A DNA stretch of 64,000 nucleotides from Isochrysis galbana (Eukaryota; Haptophyta; Isochrysidales; Isochrysidaceae), in NCBI GenBank assembly GCA_018136815.1, contig CM030938.1, positions 4,669,724 to 4,733,723 of the forward strand, written 5' to 3'. The number at the start of each line of letters is the position of its first letter. The stretch's first letter is position 1. A program made the translations under genes and the position numbers. The notes beneath the pieces are model-generated. The model searched no databases, had not been told where the DNA came from, and was given only the letters and a program-made list of their open reading frames with translations. Shown here piece after piece: positions 1 through 10,100 of the stretch.

Positions 1-171
1 GCGGGGGGGAGAGGGAGGGAGGGGCGACGGAGAGGCCGGGCGTCGGCGGGGACAGCGGCGAGGGCCGGGAAGGGGATCGTGGGTACGTGGGACCCAGAAG
101 GGTTGTGAGTCAGCGATTCTCAACCAGACGAGGAGGCGCCGCAAACCGTCGGGGAGCGTCCCCCCCGCGCG

Positions 172-1362
172 ATGGGCGTCGCCCTCGTGGCGCCGCTCGC
201 CACGATGCTGCTCGCGCTGGTGGGAGCGGGCGGCGCGGTGGGGCATGAGGGGCAGCACGGCAGCTCCCACTGCCACGCCTGGCCTCCCTCTTCTCCTCTC
301 CCTCCCTCTTTCTCTACCTTTCTCTCTCCCTCCTCTCTCCCCCCTCTCTCTCCTCTCCTCTCTCTCTCCTCTCCTCTCTCTCCCTCCTCTCCGCGCGGCT
401 CGATGTGGCTGGCAGCCCAGCCGGCGCCCAACCCATCGCCGTGCCGCCCCTTCGGCCGGCCGCGCCGCTCGGCGCCCCCTGCAATGCAGCTTGAGCCAGT
501 GGAGGGCTCGCCCACCGTTTCCCCCTCGCCCAGTCAGGTGCAGCAGGGAGGAACCACCGCTCTCTCTCAGCCGCTGCCGCGCCCGCGGGCGCGAGCGCCT
601 TGTGGACTAACGAGTGCTTCCACCATCTTCATCCCGGGCGGCGGCATGCGCACCATCTCGTACCAGACACCAGCGCTCGATCAGGTGCACGTCGAGCTCT
701 CGAGCCGGCAGGGGCCGCTCGACAGCGACATTGAGGTGTGGCGTGGGCCCGACTGGACGCCGTGCAAGATCCGCGTCTTTATTGAGGACGGCAAGCTCCG
801 GCCCTTTAACGCCGTCATCAAGACGCCACGCGGGCCAAGCACGCTCGCTATCCGCAACCTCGCCGGGATGGAACATCCAATCGCCGCCAACGTCTTCACC
901 GAGGACGCGCCCGAGCCGTCGGCAGAGTGCACCTCGTCGTACACCACGATGAGCGGAGGCGCGGTTCGCATGCTTCCATTCGAGCCTTCGGTCCAGAGCG
1001 TCGAGGTACTGCTCAAGACGGACGGGCGGCCGCTCAACGCCCGGATTGAGCTCTTCCAGGGTTCCACCAGCAATCTGAAGAAGGTGATTGAGCTCTATTC
1101 AGAGGACGGTCGCGAGCGGCTCTTCTACTCGATCCTGCGGACGCCGGGGCCCGGTCACATCATCCGTATCATCAACACGGCGCACCCGGAGTATGTGATG
1201 AGCGCGTCGGTTGTGCCCCACTCGTATGACGAGTCGGATGGAGAGGAGGACGCGCCGCCGCTCCCAAGCCTGCCGGCCGTCAAGCCTGCTCTTGGTAGTG
1301 GGCACGAGGGACCGAGTAAAGTGGGCTGGCTTGACCGCCTCTCAAAGCACATCTTCAGGTGA
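172..1362 (+). CDS. Conserved algal protein of unknown function with signal peptide
   Basis: The first 16-24 residues (MGVALVAPLATMLLALVGAG) look like a secretory or plastid-type signal peptide. A Ser/Pro/Leu low-complexity stretch at about residues 35-75 comes from a CT-rich tract. The conserved part begins near residue 150 (STIFIPGGGMRTISYQ) and contains two related beta-rich segments: VHVELSSRQGPLDSDIEVW followed by FNAVIKTPRGPSTLAIRN, and VEVLLKTDGRPLNARIELF followed by FYSILRTPGPGHIIRI. I recall similar proteins in diatoms and haptophytes, with no assigned function. The CT tract may be an intron: a donor-like CTG|GTGGGA lies near 229 and an acceptor-like GGCAG near 414, both in frame. 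Splicing would remove the low-complexity part and leave the signal peptide joined to the conserved domain. The acidic tail ends in a basic segment (WLDRLSKHIFR). The coding call is firm for 600-1362 and weaker upstream. Confidence 0.75.
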   Translation: MGVALVAPLATMLLALVGAGGAVGHEGQHGSSHCHAWPPSSPLPPSFSTFLSPSSLPPLSPLLSLSSPLSPSSPRGSMWLAAQPAPNPSPCRPFGRPRRSAPPAMQLEPVEGSPTVSPSPSQVQQGGTTALSQPLPRPRARAPCGLTSASTIFIPGGGMRTISYQTPALDQVHVELSSRQGPLDSDIEVWRGPDWTPCKIRVFIEDGKLRPFNAVIKTPRGPSTLAIRNLAGMEHPIAANVFTEDAPEPSAECTSSYTTMSGGAVRMLPFEPSVQSVEVLLKTDGRPLNARIELFQGSTSNLKKVIELYSEDGRERLFYSILRTPGPGHIIRIINTAHPEYVMSASVVPHSYDESDGEEDAPPLPSLPAVKPALGSGHEGPSKVGWLDRLSKHIFR

Positions 1363-1680
1363 AAGCCTGCTTCGGCGAAAACACGAGCCATCATCAGTAG
1401 TTGCTGCGATTCCGAGCCCTTTGTCAGCGCTCGTTTCGCCCACCTCCGACACCGGGGCGCAGCTATCTAACGCACGGCCCGCAACGCATGACCGCACCCG
1501 CGCTACACATGAGGGCCGGAGCGACCTAGGCTTGTAAGACCGCCCCAGAAAGCAAAGCTCAAGGTGAACTCCGCCGCCGGTGGCGGGGCGGTCCATCGCT
1601 TGTTGTTTCTGCAACCTAGAGCCTTGTGTTAGTGCTCGCATTGCCCATCTCCGACATGGGAGCACGAACGCCCAGCAGGC
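1340..1680. repeat. Diverged tandem duplication of about 200 bp
   Basis: The 3' end and flank of the first gene (from about 1345) resemble the block starting near 1550. Both carry an AAGGTGAA/CAGGTGAA-like start, and both reach a TGTYAGYGCTCGYNTYGCCCA segment (1421 and 1623) followed by CTCCGACA. The offset is about 202 bp. Divergence is too high for a recent event. No coding function is visible in 1363-2670. Confidence 0.4.
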
Positions 1681-2600
1681 GGCCAGCTGCTCGTCGCCAC
1701 CGCGCCCTTAGTACAGCCCGCACAGCTTGTACGACAGCGGGCACCCGCGGAACTCGCAGTGCCACGGCGGTCGACCTCAAGATCGATTAGCGTTTGGGCG
1801 CCCGGCGGCGTCGCCTCCCTCATTATTCGGCGTGCCGCTCCTCTAACCTCGCCCACGCTCGTGACGTGGATGGTTCCGACGATGCTCAAAGCACGATGCA
1901 CGACCTAGCGTTCCACCCTAGCATTGACCACGTTCCCCGCTCGCGCATCAAGGACAAGGCGGATAGAATGGCTGCGCGCGTGCTCAGCACTCGGCCAACA
2001 TGTTCTTTACGCGCAGTTTTGATGCTCGACCGAACGCCATCTCGCCACCATCTTGAGCCGAGAGGTGCACTAGGGTTACCATCGATTCTATCTTGCCCCC
2101 TCCGACGAGCGAATCCGGGTAGACGTCAGCCATGTACCCGAAATTGAGGTAGTGGCCTGTCCGTGCATGCAAAGCCACGGACGCGGACAATATCTAGCTA
2201 TAGGTGCAGCCAGACACTGTCGAGCTTGCTGCGGAGGAGACTGAATAGCGAAATAATAGCAGTAGAGATTAGGCCTTAAAGTATGTTGGCAGCCGGCAGC
2301 CGTGCGTAGAGAGATGGCAAACGCGGCTGGCGTGAGCGAGCGCAACAACTGATTCATAATTGCCAGTGCGCAATGCGTTCCATTTGGCGCTTGGGGTGCG
2401 TCACATTTGCTGATTGAAATGCTAGTCATTACAAGCGAGCTGGACGTGTGACTGGTGGTGCAGGCAGGTGTGAGTAGATCTGTGCATCTGTGCATCATAA
2501 GGCAGTCCCCTATGCACTCGTGGCTCATGGTGGTCAAGGGGGGACTCGGAAGGCATGGCGGCTGGTTGGCACGGGCGGCGAGCACGGTCCAGGTTTGTCT
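1680..2600. other. No gene recognised
   Basis: Open frames on both strands are short and resemble no known family. Base composition falls to near 50% GC between 2180 and 2450, unlike the flanking genes. I see no RNA gene here. Confidence 0.4.
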
Positions 2601-2960
2601 GTGTCGCGTTCATCTTAGATGATGCATGATGCGATTTCTAGGCTCTTATCTCCAGGTTCTTCAGGTCGCGTTCCGTCAACTATCGTTAAAACGATAGGGT
2701 CATGGAACGCGCCCCGCTCCCCTCTCTCTCCGCCCACCCCGCCGCGCCGGCCGATCAAGTGATGTCTGCGACGCTGAGGCGGCCAAACGCAAGCAGAGCA
2801 CAATGAAGCCCGGAAAGTCGCGCCCCGCGGCCCAAGTCGGTCCGAGAGGCCCTTGGCAAAGGCCCCCTCAAGCCTATGCGCACGGTTCACGCGAGCCCTG
2901 TGCCTCCGCAATAAGCAATAAGCGTGGCGTCCGTCAACCTACTTTTATAAGTGGGGCAAG
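2600..2960 (+). mobile_element. 5' end of a non-LTR retroelement copy
   Basis: A perfect hairpin CTATCGTTAAAACGATAG at 2680-2697 is followed by an ATGGAACGCG start at 2702, the 5' signature found in eleven copies across the window. Segment 2605-2665 matches 62562-62635 (TAGATGATG, then CGATTTC, AGGCTCTT and TCCAGGT), so a second repeat abuts the start. No intact protein follows, so this is a truncated copy. Confidence 0.6.
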
Positions 2961-3499
2961 CTAAGAACCACTATGAACGAGATAGGGCCAATAGCCAATA
3001 GACGGGTATAAGTTAGTCAACGGAAACATTCAATAAAGGGGGAGGATACACCAGACTCTCGGTCGGGGACCATTCATACGCGTATACAGAATATACACGC
3101 CTATCACATGCTCCAACATAAATTGGCAGACAATAGATAGGCGCGCACCCGCACCCGGCGCTCGTCACGGGAAAGGGCGCCTCGGAGCACCTCCCGGTAG
3201 TAGTAGTAGGTACATTCGAGGTAGTCGTATATAAGACGGGACGCACGTACGATGTACGATGTGCGCATAAACAGCGAGCTATTCGACTCGGAGGACACCC
3301 GGAGGATGATCTCGCACTTATGGAAGAGCCACATAGAGCCGGAGACTCCGGACGAAGACGTCGACGTAGCGTGGGGTAAGGCGTAACGCCAAAAGAGCCG
3401 TTGCCGCGGCTAGCGACAGGAAGGAGATGAGGAGGGAGAGGCTCAAGGCGCCTACGGGAACCCCTTGTGGCAGGTATCTCGAGGTGCAGTCTTTTGTTT

Positions 3500-3840
3500 C
3501 TCGAGGAATGTTTGCGGCGAGAGTTGTAAGGGCCGTTCAACTTCACAGGCGAGAGGATCCTCCCCCCCTCCCCCCCCCCCCCCGGTGCTTTTCCCGGTGA
3601 GTCGCCCGACGTAGGTCGGAGGTCGGTACGCCTCACTGGGTTTTCACCCAGTATACTTTGTGGAGAGTTGTAATGGGAGCCGGGGGTTTGCGAGGGGGGA
3701 GATTCGAAGGGGTGCATCTGCGTATGTGCCTATGAGTCAACACACGTCAAGGCGTAGGGGCAGAGGGGCAGGTGCGCTGAGGGGTGTCGTGGTAGTACCG
3801 GGATAGTGGTAGTAGTGGTACTAACGCCCAGATGTGCTTA
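3500..3840 (-). repeat. Interspersed repeat, copy 1 (inverted relative to 5385-5740)
   Basis: Reverse-complemented, this block aligns with 5385-5740: CACAGGCGAGAGG, a long C run, TTTTCCCGGTGAGTCG, TACGCCTCACTGGGTTTTC, GGGAGCCGGGGGTTTGCGAG, and the terminal GGTAGTACCGGGATAGTGG. The last part also occurs at 35730-35800. The two copies flank 3840-5385 in opposite orientation. Confidence 0.65.
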
Positions 3841-4109
3841 TTATTAAGCGTGGAGTCCGGTGCGCAACTTGTTGCACGAGATCCCCGGAGCATGGATCAA
3901 CAATAAGTGCACGTGCACGATCCGCTGCCACCTCCACACGCACAACAAGCAACAACAACAAGAAGATAGCGGGAGTCTGTCTGCTGTCTGATCGGCCCAA
4001 CATGCCCCTTCCTCCACCTAGGGTATGCTGCCGCCCTGCTTGCCGCAATAAGCCAGTGCGCAGCACGCTAATGGCCCGCCTCGCCCGAGACTCAGATTTG
4101 ACTCCACCC

Positions 4110-4375
4110 TTGGCTACCCAGCCCGATGGCGCAGGAGGGAGGCAGAGGACTGAACCACCGGGGGCCGGGACACGCTGCCTGTTACTGTCACCGAAAGGCG
4201 CCCCGTTCACCAAGCCCCTACGTAGTGCACGAGGGGACGAGCCATGAGTGAGGCAGGTGGGGGGAGTGGGAAGGGACGCGGGCGTGGCTGCGAGAAAGTC
4301 TGTGCTTTGTGTGCAAAGCGCAAAGAAAGCCGCGCGAGTGGCGAGATAAGCAGAGGTTTTCTCTATCTCTATCCC
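4110..4375 (+). repeat. SINE-like repeat, copy 1
   Basis: It shares the order CCACCGGGGGCCGG, then CCCCTACGTAGTGCACGAGG, a GGGAGTGGGAAGG-type tract and a GAGTGGCGAGAT segment with 6340-6715 and 35370-35690. No protein is encoded. The third copy carries a LINE-type 3' end. Confidence 0.5.
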
Positions 4376-4384
4376 CTTACGGCT

Positions 4385-5030
4385 AAAAAGTTCCGTCCTA
4401 CATTATAGGACCGCGTCCTACGATTTCGGTGTATTTGTAGGACCCTGAGCTTGAAAGCCACACAACTTTCGAGAGTGAAGGATTGGGACTTCCCACCAAC
4501 TGAAGGATAGTCCCAACTCAGTCTTGAGATCCTTAGCTCCCACTATGGCCAAGGCTGTAGACTTCGTCTTGAACGAGCTTTCGGCTCCAGCGTAAACTGA
4601 GTACTTCGGCCATCGGAGGCGACCGGGTGCGTTGAGAGTTTTGTTTTTGCCCCGCAAGAGGCAAAAGCAGCCAAAACTCTCATTGGGCTTCAAAACCAAG
4701 CTTGGTCTCCACTGAAGGTCGAAAAGAACCCATGCCAAAGAGCATTTCATCTCGTGGGAGCAAGTTCTAGGGAGCTCATCATGAGCCTCAAATCGTGTCC
4801 TTAGGTGTTTGCGGCAATTCGTAGGACAACGCCGTTTTTTGCCGGGAAGGCTTCCGCGAGTGGCAAATAACTCATTATGCTTTGAGAATGATGTCTTGAG
4901 CCTCTAGGAGGACTCAATGAGGGCAATGAGATGAACGCAGAAACCAAATCCTAGCTCCCCATTCCTAGATTGAACCGTGTCTTCATAGTTTACAACGTCG
5001 TCCTACATTGTAGGACTCGTCCTATAAAGC
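4385..5030. mobile_element. AT-richer block bounded by near-identical 17-bp hairpins
   Basis: GTCCTACATTATAGGAC (4395-4411) and GTCCTACATTGTAGGAC (5000-5016) lie 605 bp apart, each followed by a second CGTCCTA. The interior has lower GC than its surroundings. Its longest frame (4418-4750, minus strand, 110 codons) resembles nothing I know. This could be a small transposable element with palindromic ends, or a transcribed non-coding unit. Confidence 0.4.
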
Positions 5031-5384
5031 TGGGTACCTTTATCCGCTTAGCCAGGGGCATATTGGATGCATTGGGTGCTGCGTGCGTGCTGCGTGGGCA
5101 GGTAAAAGAAAAACGGTCGAATGCGGTAGCGCGAAACACCGGTGAGACCACCGACGGGTCAACCGTGACCATTTTCCATTTTGGCTCCGAGCCCCAACGA
5201 AAATGGTACAGGCTGAGCCCTCCGCGACGCACTCTCGCTCGCTGGAGCGCGGCAAAGGTCGGCCTATCCCAGCGGGTCGGTGGCCATCGCTCCGCTCCCA
5301 CTTCGAATTGCGCGGGGGGAGAGGCAAGGGGAGAATTCCCCCCCGTCCCGCGAAAAAATATAAACTGACTCCACGAAGCACCGA

Positions 5385-5740
5385 TGTTTTTCTTAATAAT
5401 AATAAAACAACTGAGCGTTAGTACCACTACTCCCACTAGCCCGGTACTATCACGACACCCCTCAGCGCACTTGCCCGCACGCCTTGAAGTGATGGCACAG
5501 ACACATACACATATGCATCCCTTCAAATCTCCCCCCTCGCAAACCCCCGGCTCCCATTATAACTCCCCACAAGTTGCAATGAGGGAAAACCCATTGAGGC
5601 GGACCGGTCGACGCCGGCCGACTCTCCGGGGAAAAACACCGGGGGGGGGGGGGAGGGACCTCTCGTCGTGAAGCAGAACGGCCCTTACAGCTCGCGCCGC
5701 GAGCAGTCCTCGAAGAAATAAATGACTGCGCCCCCCGATA
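5385..5740 (+). repeat. Interspersed repeat, copy 2
   Basis: This is the inverted partner of 3500-3840. It starts with AGTACCACTACTCCCACTAG and runs through CGCAAACCCCCGGCTCCCAT and ACTCTCCGGGGAAAAACACC before a G run. No coding potential is visible. Confidence 0.65.
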
Positions 5741-5899
5741 CCTGCCACAGGGACGTCTTGAGCCACTCCCTTCTTCTCGCCCCTCCTGTCGCCAGCCGCC
5801 CCCCTTCGCCCGTTTGCTAACGCAAACGGGGCCCGTTTCTTACCGCACTCCATCGGGGAGGGGGCGCAAATTCCCCCCTCTCCCTCTCTCCATTCTCCT

Positions 5900-6335
5900 C
5901 CGCCCCTCTCCCTGCGGCGCGTCGCCATGCGGCGCGCCACGGCCTGCTCTCAGAGGGCCTTTGGGGGCTCCCAGAGGGCCAGCAAGGGCAGCTCAGGGGG
6001 CAGTGGAGGCTGGGGCTCAGCCCCTGGCCCCCCCTGCCTCTCCCACGCTTGCCACGCTGGCCATTGGAGCCTCCCAGTGGCCTCTGTATGCCTGGCGACC
6101 AGGGGAGGGGGGGGAGTCAGCTCGAGGGCAGGCCCATGCTGGGCGTGGGAGTGCGAGTCTCGGCCCGCGCCCACTAGGGGTCTGGGCCAGAGTGTTGATT
6201 GCCCAGCCCCTGCCAAAGGGCAGGGGCTGAGGTTGATTGTACGGGCCCACCCCGGGGGGTGTCCGCGATGGAGAGAGGGGGGCGCGAGGCCCCCATTGAC
6301 CCCCACTTATAAAAGTAGGTTGATGTTTTTCTTAA
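5900..6335 (+). repeat. Retroelement leader-like repeat
   Basis: The purine-rich segment GGCAGCTCAGGGGGCAG, GAGGCTGGGGCTCAGCCCC and CTGCCTCTCCCACGC is shared with 15530-15650 and, inverted, with 35130-35240. In those two places it belongs to the leader of LINE copies whose 5' hairpin or ORF lies nearby. No intact frame is supported here. Confidence 0.5.
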
Positions 6336-6339
6336 CCTA

Positions 6340-6715
6340 GGCTCTTGAAAGGAGCTCGCCTGAAGTGCCGGAAAACACCTCCCCCCGCCCCCCCCCCGCC
6401 CCGGAGAGCTCCCTCAGCGACGAACGCCGTTAACGAGTGACAAATTGTCGACGTCGTGACACGCACGCCAGTACATGGAAGAAACGGGCCACTCAGAGGC
6501 ACAGGAGGAAGGCGTGAACAATCCACTGGGGGCCGGTGCACCCCGCCCAAGCCAATCCCCCCCACGACCTGGGCCCCTACGTAGAGCACAAGGGGAGATG
6601 CCGTAAGGCGGGAAGTGAGGGAGAGGAAGGGAAATGGGCGTGGCTACAGTAGATGATCCCAAGGCCACGCGCGAGGCGAGATTATTAAAAGGTTATTTTA
6701 AAACCCAGGCTCCCG
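6340..6715 (+). repeat. SINE-like repeat, copy 2
   Basis: Key shared blocks are ACTCAGAGGCACAGGAGGAAG (about 6491), CCCCTACGTAGAGCACAAGG (6576) and the terminal AAAAGGTTATTTTAAAACCC. The same order appears at 35370-35690. It is non-coding. Confidence 0.5.
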
Positions 6716-6719
6716 CTCA

Positions 6720-7124
6720 CCTCTAGCCTATGAATCGAACATTAGTGTATTGTGCGAATGCACACGCAATCAAGGTGCGACAATATTGGCAAGGCCATAA
6801 ATGATCACATGCGCCCTCGAATATAGCTCAACTCATCCGGAGGACGAAACCGATGCTAAAGGGTGAGGAACTGCCAACCTCGATGAACTGTGCATCTCAA
6901 GTCGGTTTTCTAGCTTCCTGCGCAAGCACGATACGGAGAGCACCCTTCTCTCCCGCACGTTACCTCCGTCTTCGCAGGGGTGTGCGGCACCCGTTGCGTA
7001 CGTGGAATGTGCGCCACAACAAATGGGCCGATTCGCCCACGATGCAGGCGGAGCCAACAAGCCGCGGTTCTCGGGTGGTCCGATGCAGTCTTAGCAAGGG
7101 GTGACCGCGTTTAGTCGGGCGCCA
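6720..7124. other. Spacer 3' of APC1
   Basis: This holds the 3' flank of the minus-strand APC1 gene. No repeat or coding region could be recognised. It has mixed composition and includes an AT-richer stretch at 6725-6810. Confidence 0.4.
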
Positions 7125-10100
7125 TCACGGCTCATCGAAAGCCAGACTACGACGCATGCTCGCGCTCATGGCGGCGAGGGATGGCACAACGCGCGCTAGC
7201 GCAGGGGCCGTTGTGGAAGGCCGGGCTTGTAGCGAGGGGTGCCCGCCACGACGGCGGGCGACTTGGTCGACGTGGTGGCAGAGCGAGCGGAGGAATGGCA
7301 GCTGGATTGGCGGGTCGCGAACGCCGGTGGCCACGGCGAGGGCGGAAGGAGCGTACGAAGCGAGAAGCCGGAGAGAGGGCATGGCAGCAGCCGCAGTGTG
7401 CGGCTGGCCGAGACGGAGGCACAGATGGTATAGGTGAAGGTAGGCTGGGATAAGGTCGGGTGTCTCGTTGGTTAGACACTCATACAGCACGGCTTCACAA
7501 AACTCGCGCAGCCGCGGCCCGGGCGGCTCGCGCGAGAACAGCTCGGCCGCGGCACCTTGTCCGCTATGCGATTTGGCAGCGGAAGTCGAGTGGGGTGTGG
7601 GCGCCGGCGCGTCGTCTACCGAGGCGCACATTCTTCGGGAGAACGCGAGCAGCACAGCTTCGTTGCAAAAAGCGCGAAAGACCCGCTCGCGTTGGAGCGG
7701 TGCCGTGCCAAATGGGCGGCAGAATATGGAGGCTAGCCCATGACTGTCGGTTGCGTACGGCAAGTGACCTGCCTTGCGTTTCACCCACAGGAGACGACGG
7801 CCGAGAGCGATGGCGTGCTCCTTATGAGTTGAGACGAGGAGGGATCGCCCCCAGTAGCGAGGCGAGTCGGTGGTCACCGACTCTATCATCGAGAGGGGCG
7901 GCAGGATGCATGGTGTGACACGGCGCAAGACGTGCGGAACTGGCGCCGAAGAGCTGGCAATCGCGGTAACCTTGGTCTCCACATAGCGCAAGGTGACGCG
8001 CACGGGCACCATCGCAGGCTCTCCGGTGTCCACATCGACGGCCTCAAGGCATCGAGCCTGCGCCCAAAGAGTGCAAGTAGCGTCATGGGAATGCATGTGC
8101 TAAGCGTGCGGCGCGTCTGGGAAGAGTGGCGGCGTGCGAACCTCAGCAGCGAGAACGTAGAGATGGCGGAACGCCTGCAGGTGGTACCTGTTGTCGGTAG
8201 GGATAAGAGGGAAGCGCGGGAAGAGTGCCGCCACCAGAGCGGCGATGGCAGGCTTGCTTGTACCGAGGGTGAGCCGTCCGCCACCTAGGAAAAGCAGGCC
8301 GATCGCAATTGCGATCGCCATGTGGTATCCAAAAGTGACCTCAACGTCAGCTCGACGGCGAAGTACCCTGAGGGTGCGCAGCGCCCGCAGATCGCCCGTG
8401 CCGGCCATGACGCAGCCGAGGGCGATTGCGACCGTTGCCAGGCATGTCTCAATCGTCGGCAGCTCACCCCGTGACGTCGGCGGCGCGTCAGTCGAGGTGC
8501 TGGCCGCACCGAGAGCGGTGCGCATCGCGGCGAACTTTCGGATCTGACCATACAATATCTCCGCTGCAGGTGCTGAGGCAGAGCCCGCAAAGCGGAAACC
8601 GAGAGCGAGGCAGGCACCCGCCTGGGAGTTCGCGCGGGCGAGCGTGAAAGTTTGGGCGTCGGCGGGAGCGCCATACGAGGCCACGCGGGCCTGAGATGTC
8701 AGATTGATGCTTTGGGTGGTCAGGGGGCGCTGGGAGGCAGCTCATGACCGGTAGGGCGCACCGGGATTGGCTAGTGGTTCGGGGACGGTCAGGATGCAAG
8801 CAATTTCACGATCATTCAAGGCTATCAACCCCAACAACCTTCCCACACCTCCCCACACCAGGCGGTTCACCTCGTCTGCGGATAGCGTGAGCTGCGATTC
8901 CAGCCAGACTGAAGTCGGCCGAATGTCGTGCCACAGGATGAGATTGCGCGCTAGAACCCTGAGAAGGATAAGGTCCGGGCGGATGCAGTGCAGCGCGTGG
9001 GTTGTCCTCGGCACTTCGAGCTGGGCCGCCACGGACGCATTCCCCGTCTTTGCGAAGATGAGCCCCAATGCGAGTGTCGCTCCGGCGGCTGTCACGTCCA
9101 CGTTCACGCGCGGGCCTTCGCGGATCCGGTAGCACCGAGCTGCGATCGACGAACCTCGCGAGCTGCCACCACACAATGTAGGTGCTCCGCGCGAAGTATT
9201 CGCGTACAGCACGTTTGGGACGGGCGCGTGGCCATGGATATATGCGCCAAGCGTGTCCTCCACATGGAGATCGGCCAGGCCAGCAGCATCGCAGCCCCGA
9301 CCAAGCGCGATGAAGCCAAGGGAGAGGCCAGCGGCGAGCGAGTACGACTCGCGGCAACCGAGCAGCTCGTTGGTGGGCGGCCGAGCAATCTCTCCAAGCA
9401 TCACCTCGGTCATCAGGCGGTGGCCCGTCGCCTACGATCATCCAGGGGGAGGTAGCGTCGGTCAGGCGGACGCCCCGGTAAACAGGTGCGCGCACGCGTG
9501 CCGCCTTCGGCGCGTGCCCCAATGGCAACGTGGCATGGTGGCTAGGCGGCTTGCCTGGTAGAGTAGCCCCACGCTAAGGAGTGCCGATATCTGGACTAGA
9601 GCGGGGACCTCTAGCTCCAACTCGGTAAAGGAAGGTGGGTGGAGGGCCGGGATATGCAAGCAGAGCATCTGCGCGAGAGCTGGGTGGGCGGACCCGCGGC
9701 GGGCCGCCGCCATCCCGAGAAGCATCGACATCATGGTGACGTCGTGGCCCTGCACGATTAGGGGTCGGAGCTCATTGATGAGGGCCACGGTGGCGCTGTG
9801 AGCGCACCGCCACAGCAGACAGTGGGAGCAGGCGGGCCCCGAGGCCCGCGACTAGACTCTTCGCACAGGCACTTCACCTGAGACATGAAGCGATAGACGT
9901 CCGTGTTGGCGAGGGCTACGAGGTGCCCTTGCAGCCCAAGCCCCAGCAAGAAACCCGCGTACGCGTGTTGCCTCGCCCGCGGCTTGGAGTACAAGATCCA
10001 GTGGCGCCCAAGCTCGCCCTCTCGCATGGCGGCCCCACAACCCGGCGGCGCCAAGCGAAGGGCCGACGCGCATCCATTGTGAAAATCGGGCCAGAGCATG

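Noticed and set aside
6780-6900. Possible tRNA-like sequence (TAGCTCAACTC)
   Set aside because: No acceptor stem or T-loop at the required distances.
8191-9528. Plus-strand and third-frame ORFs across APC1
   Set aside because: Shadows of the APC1 exons; none has a family resemblance, whereas the minus-strand frames align with APC1 in order.
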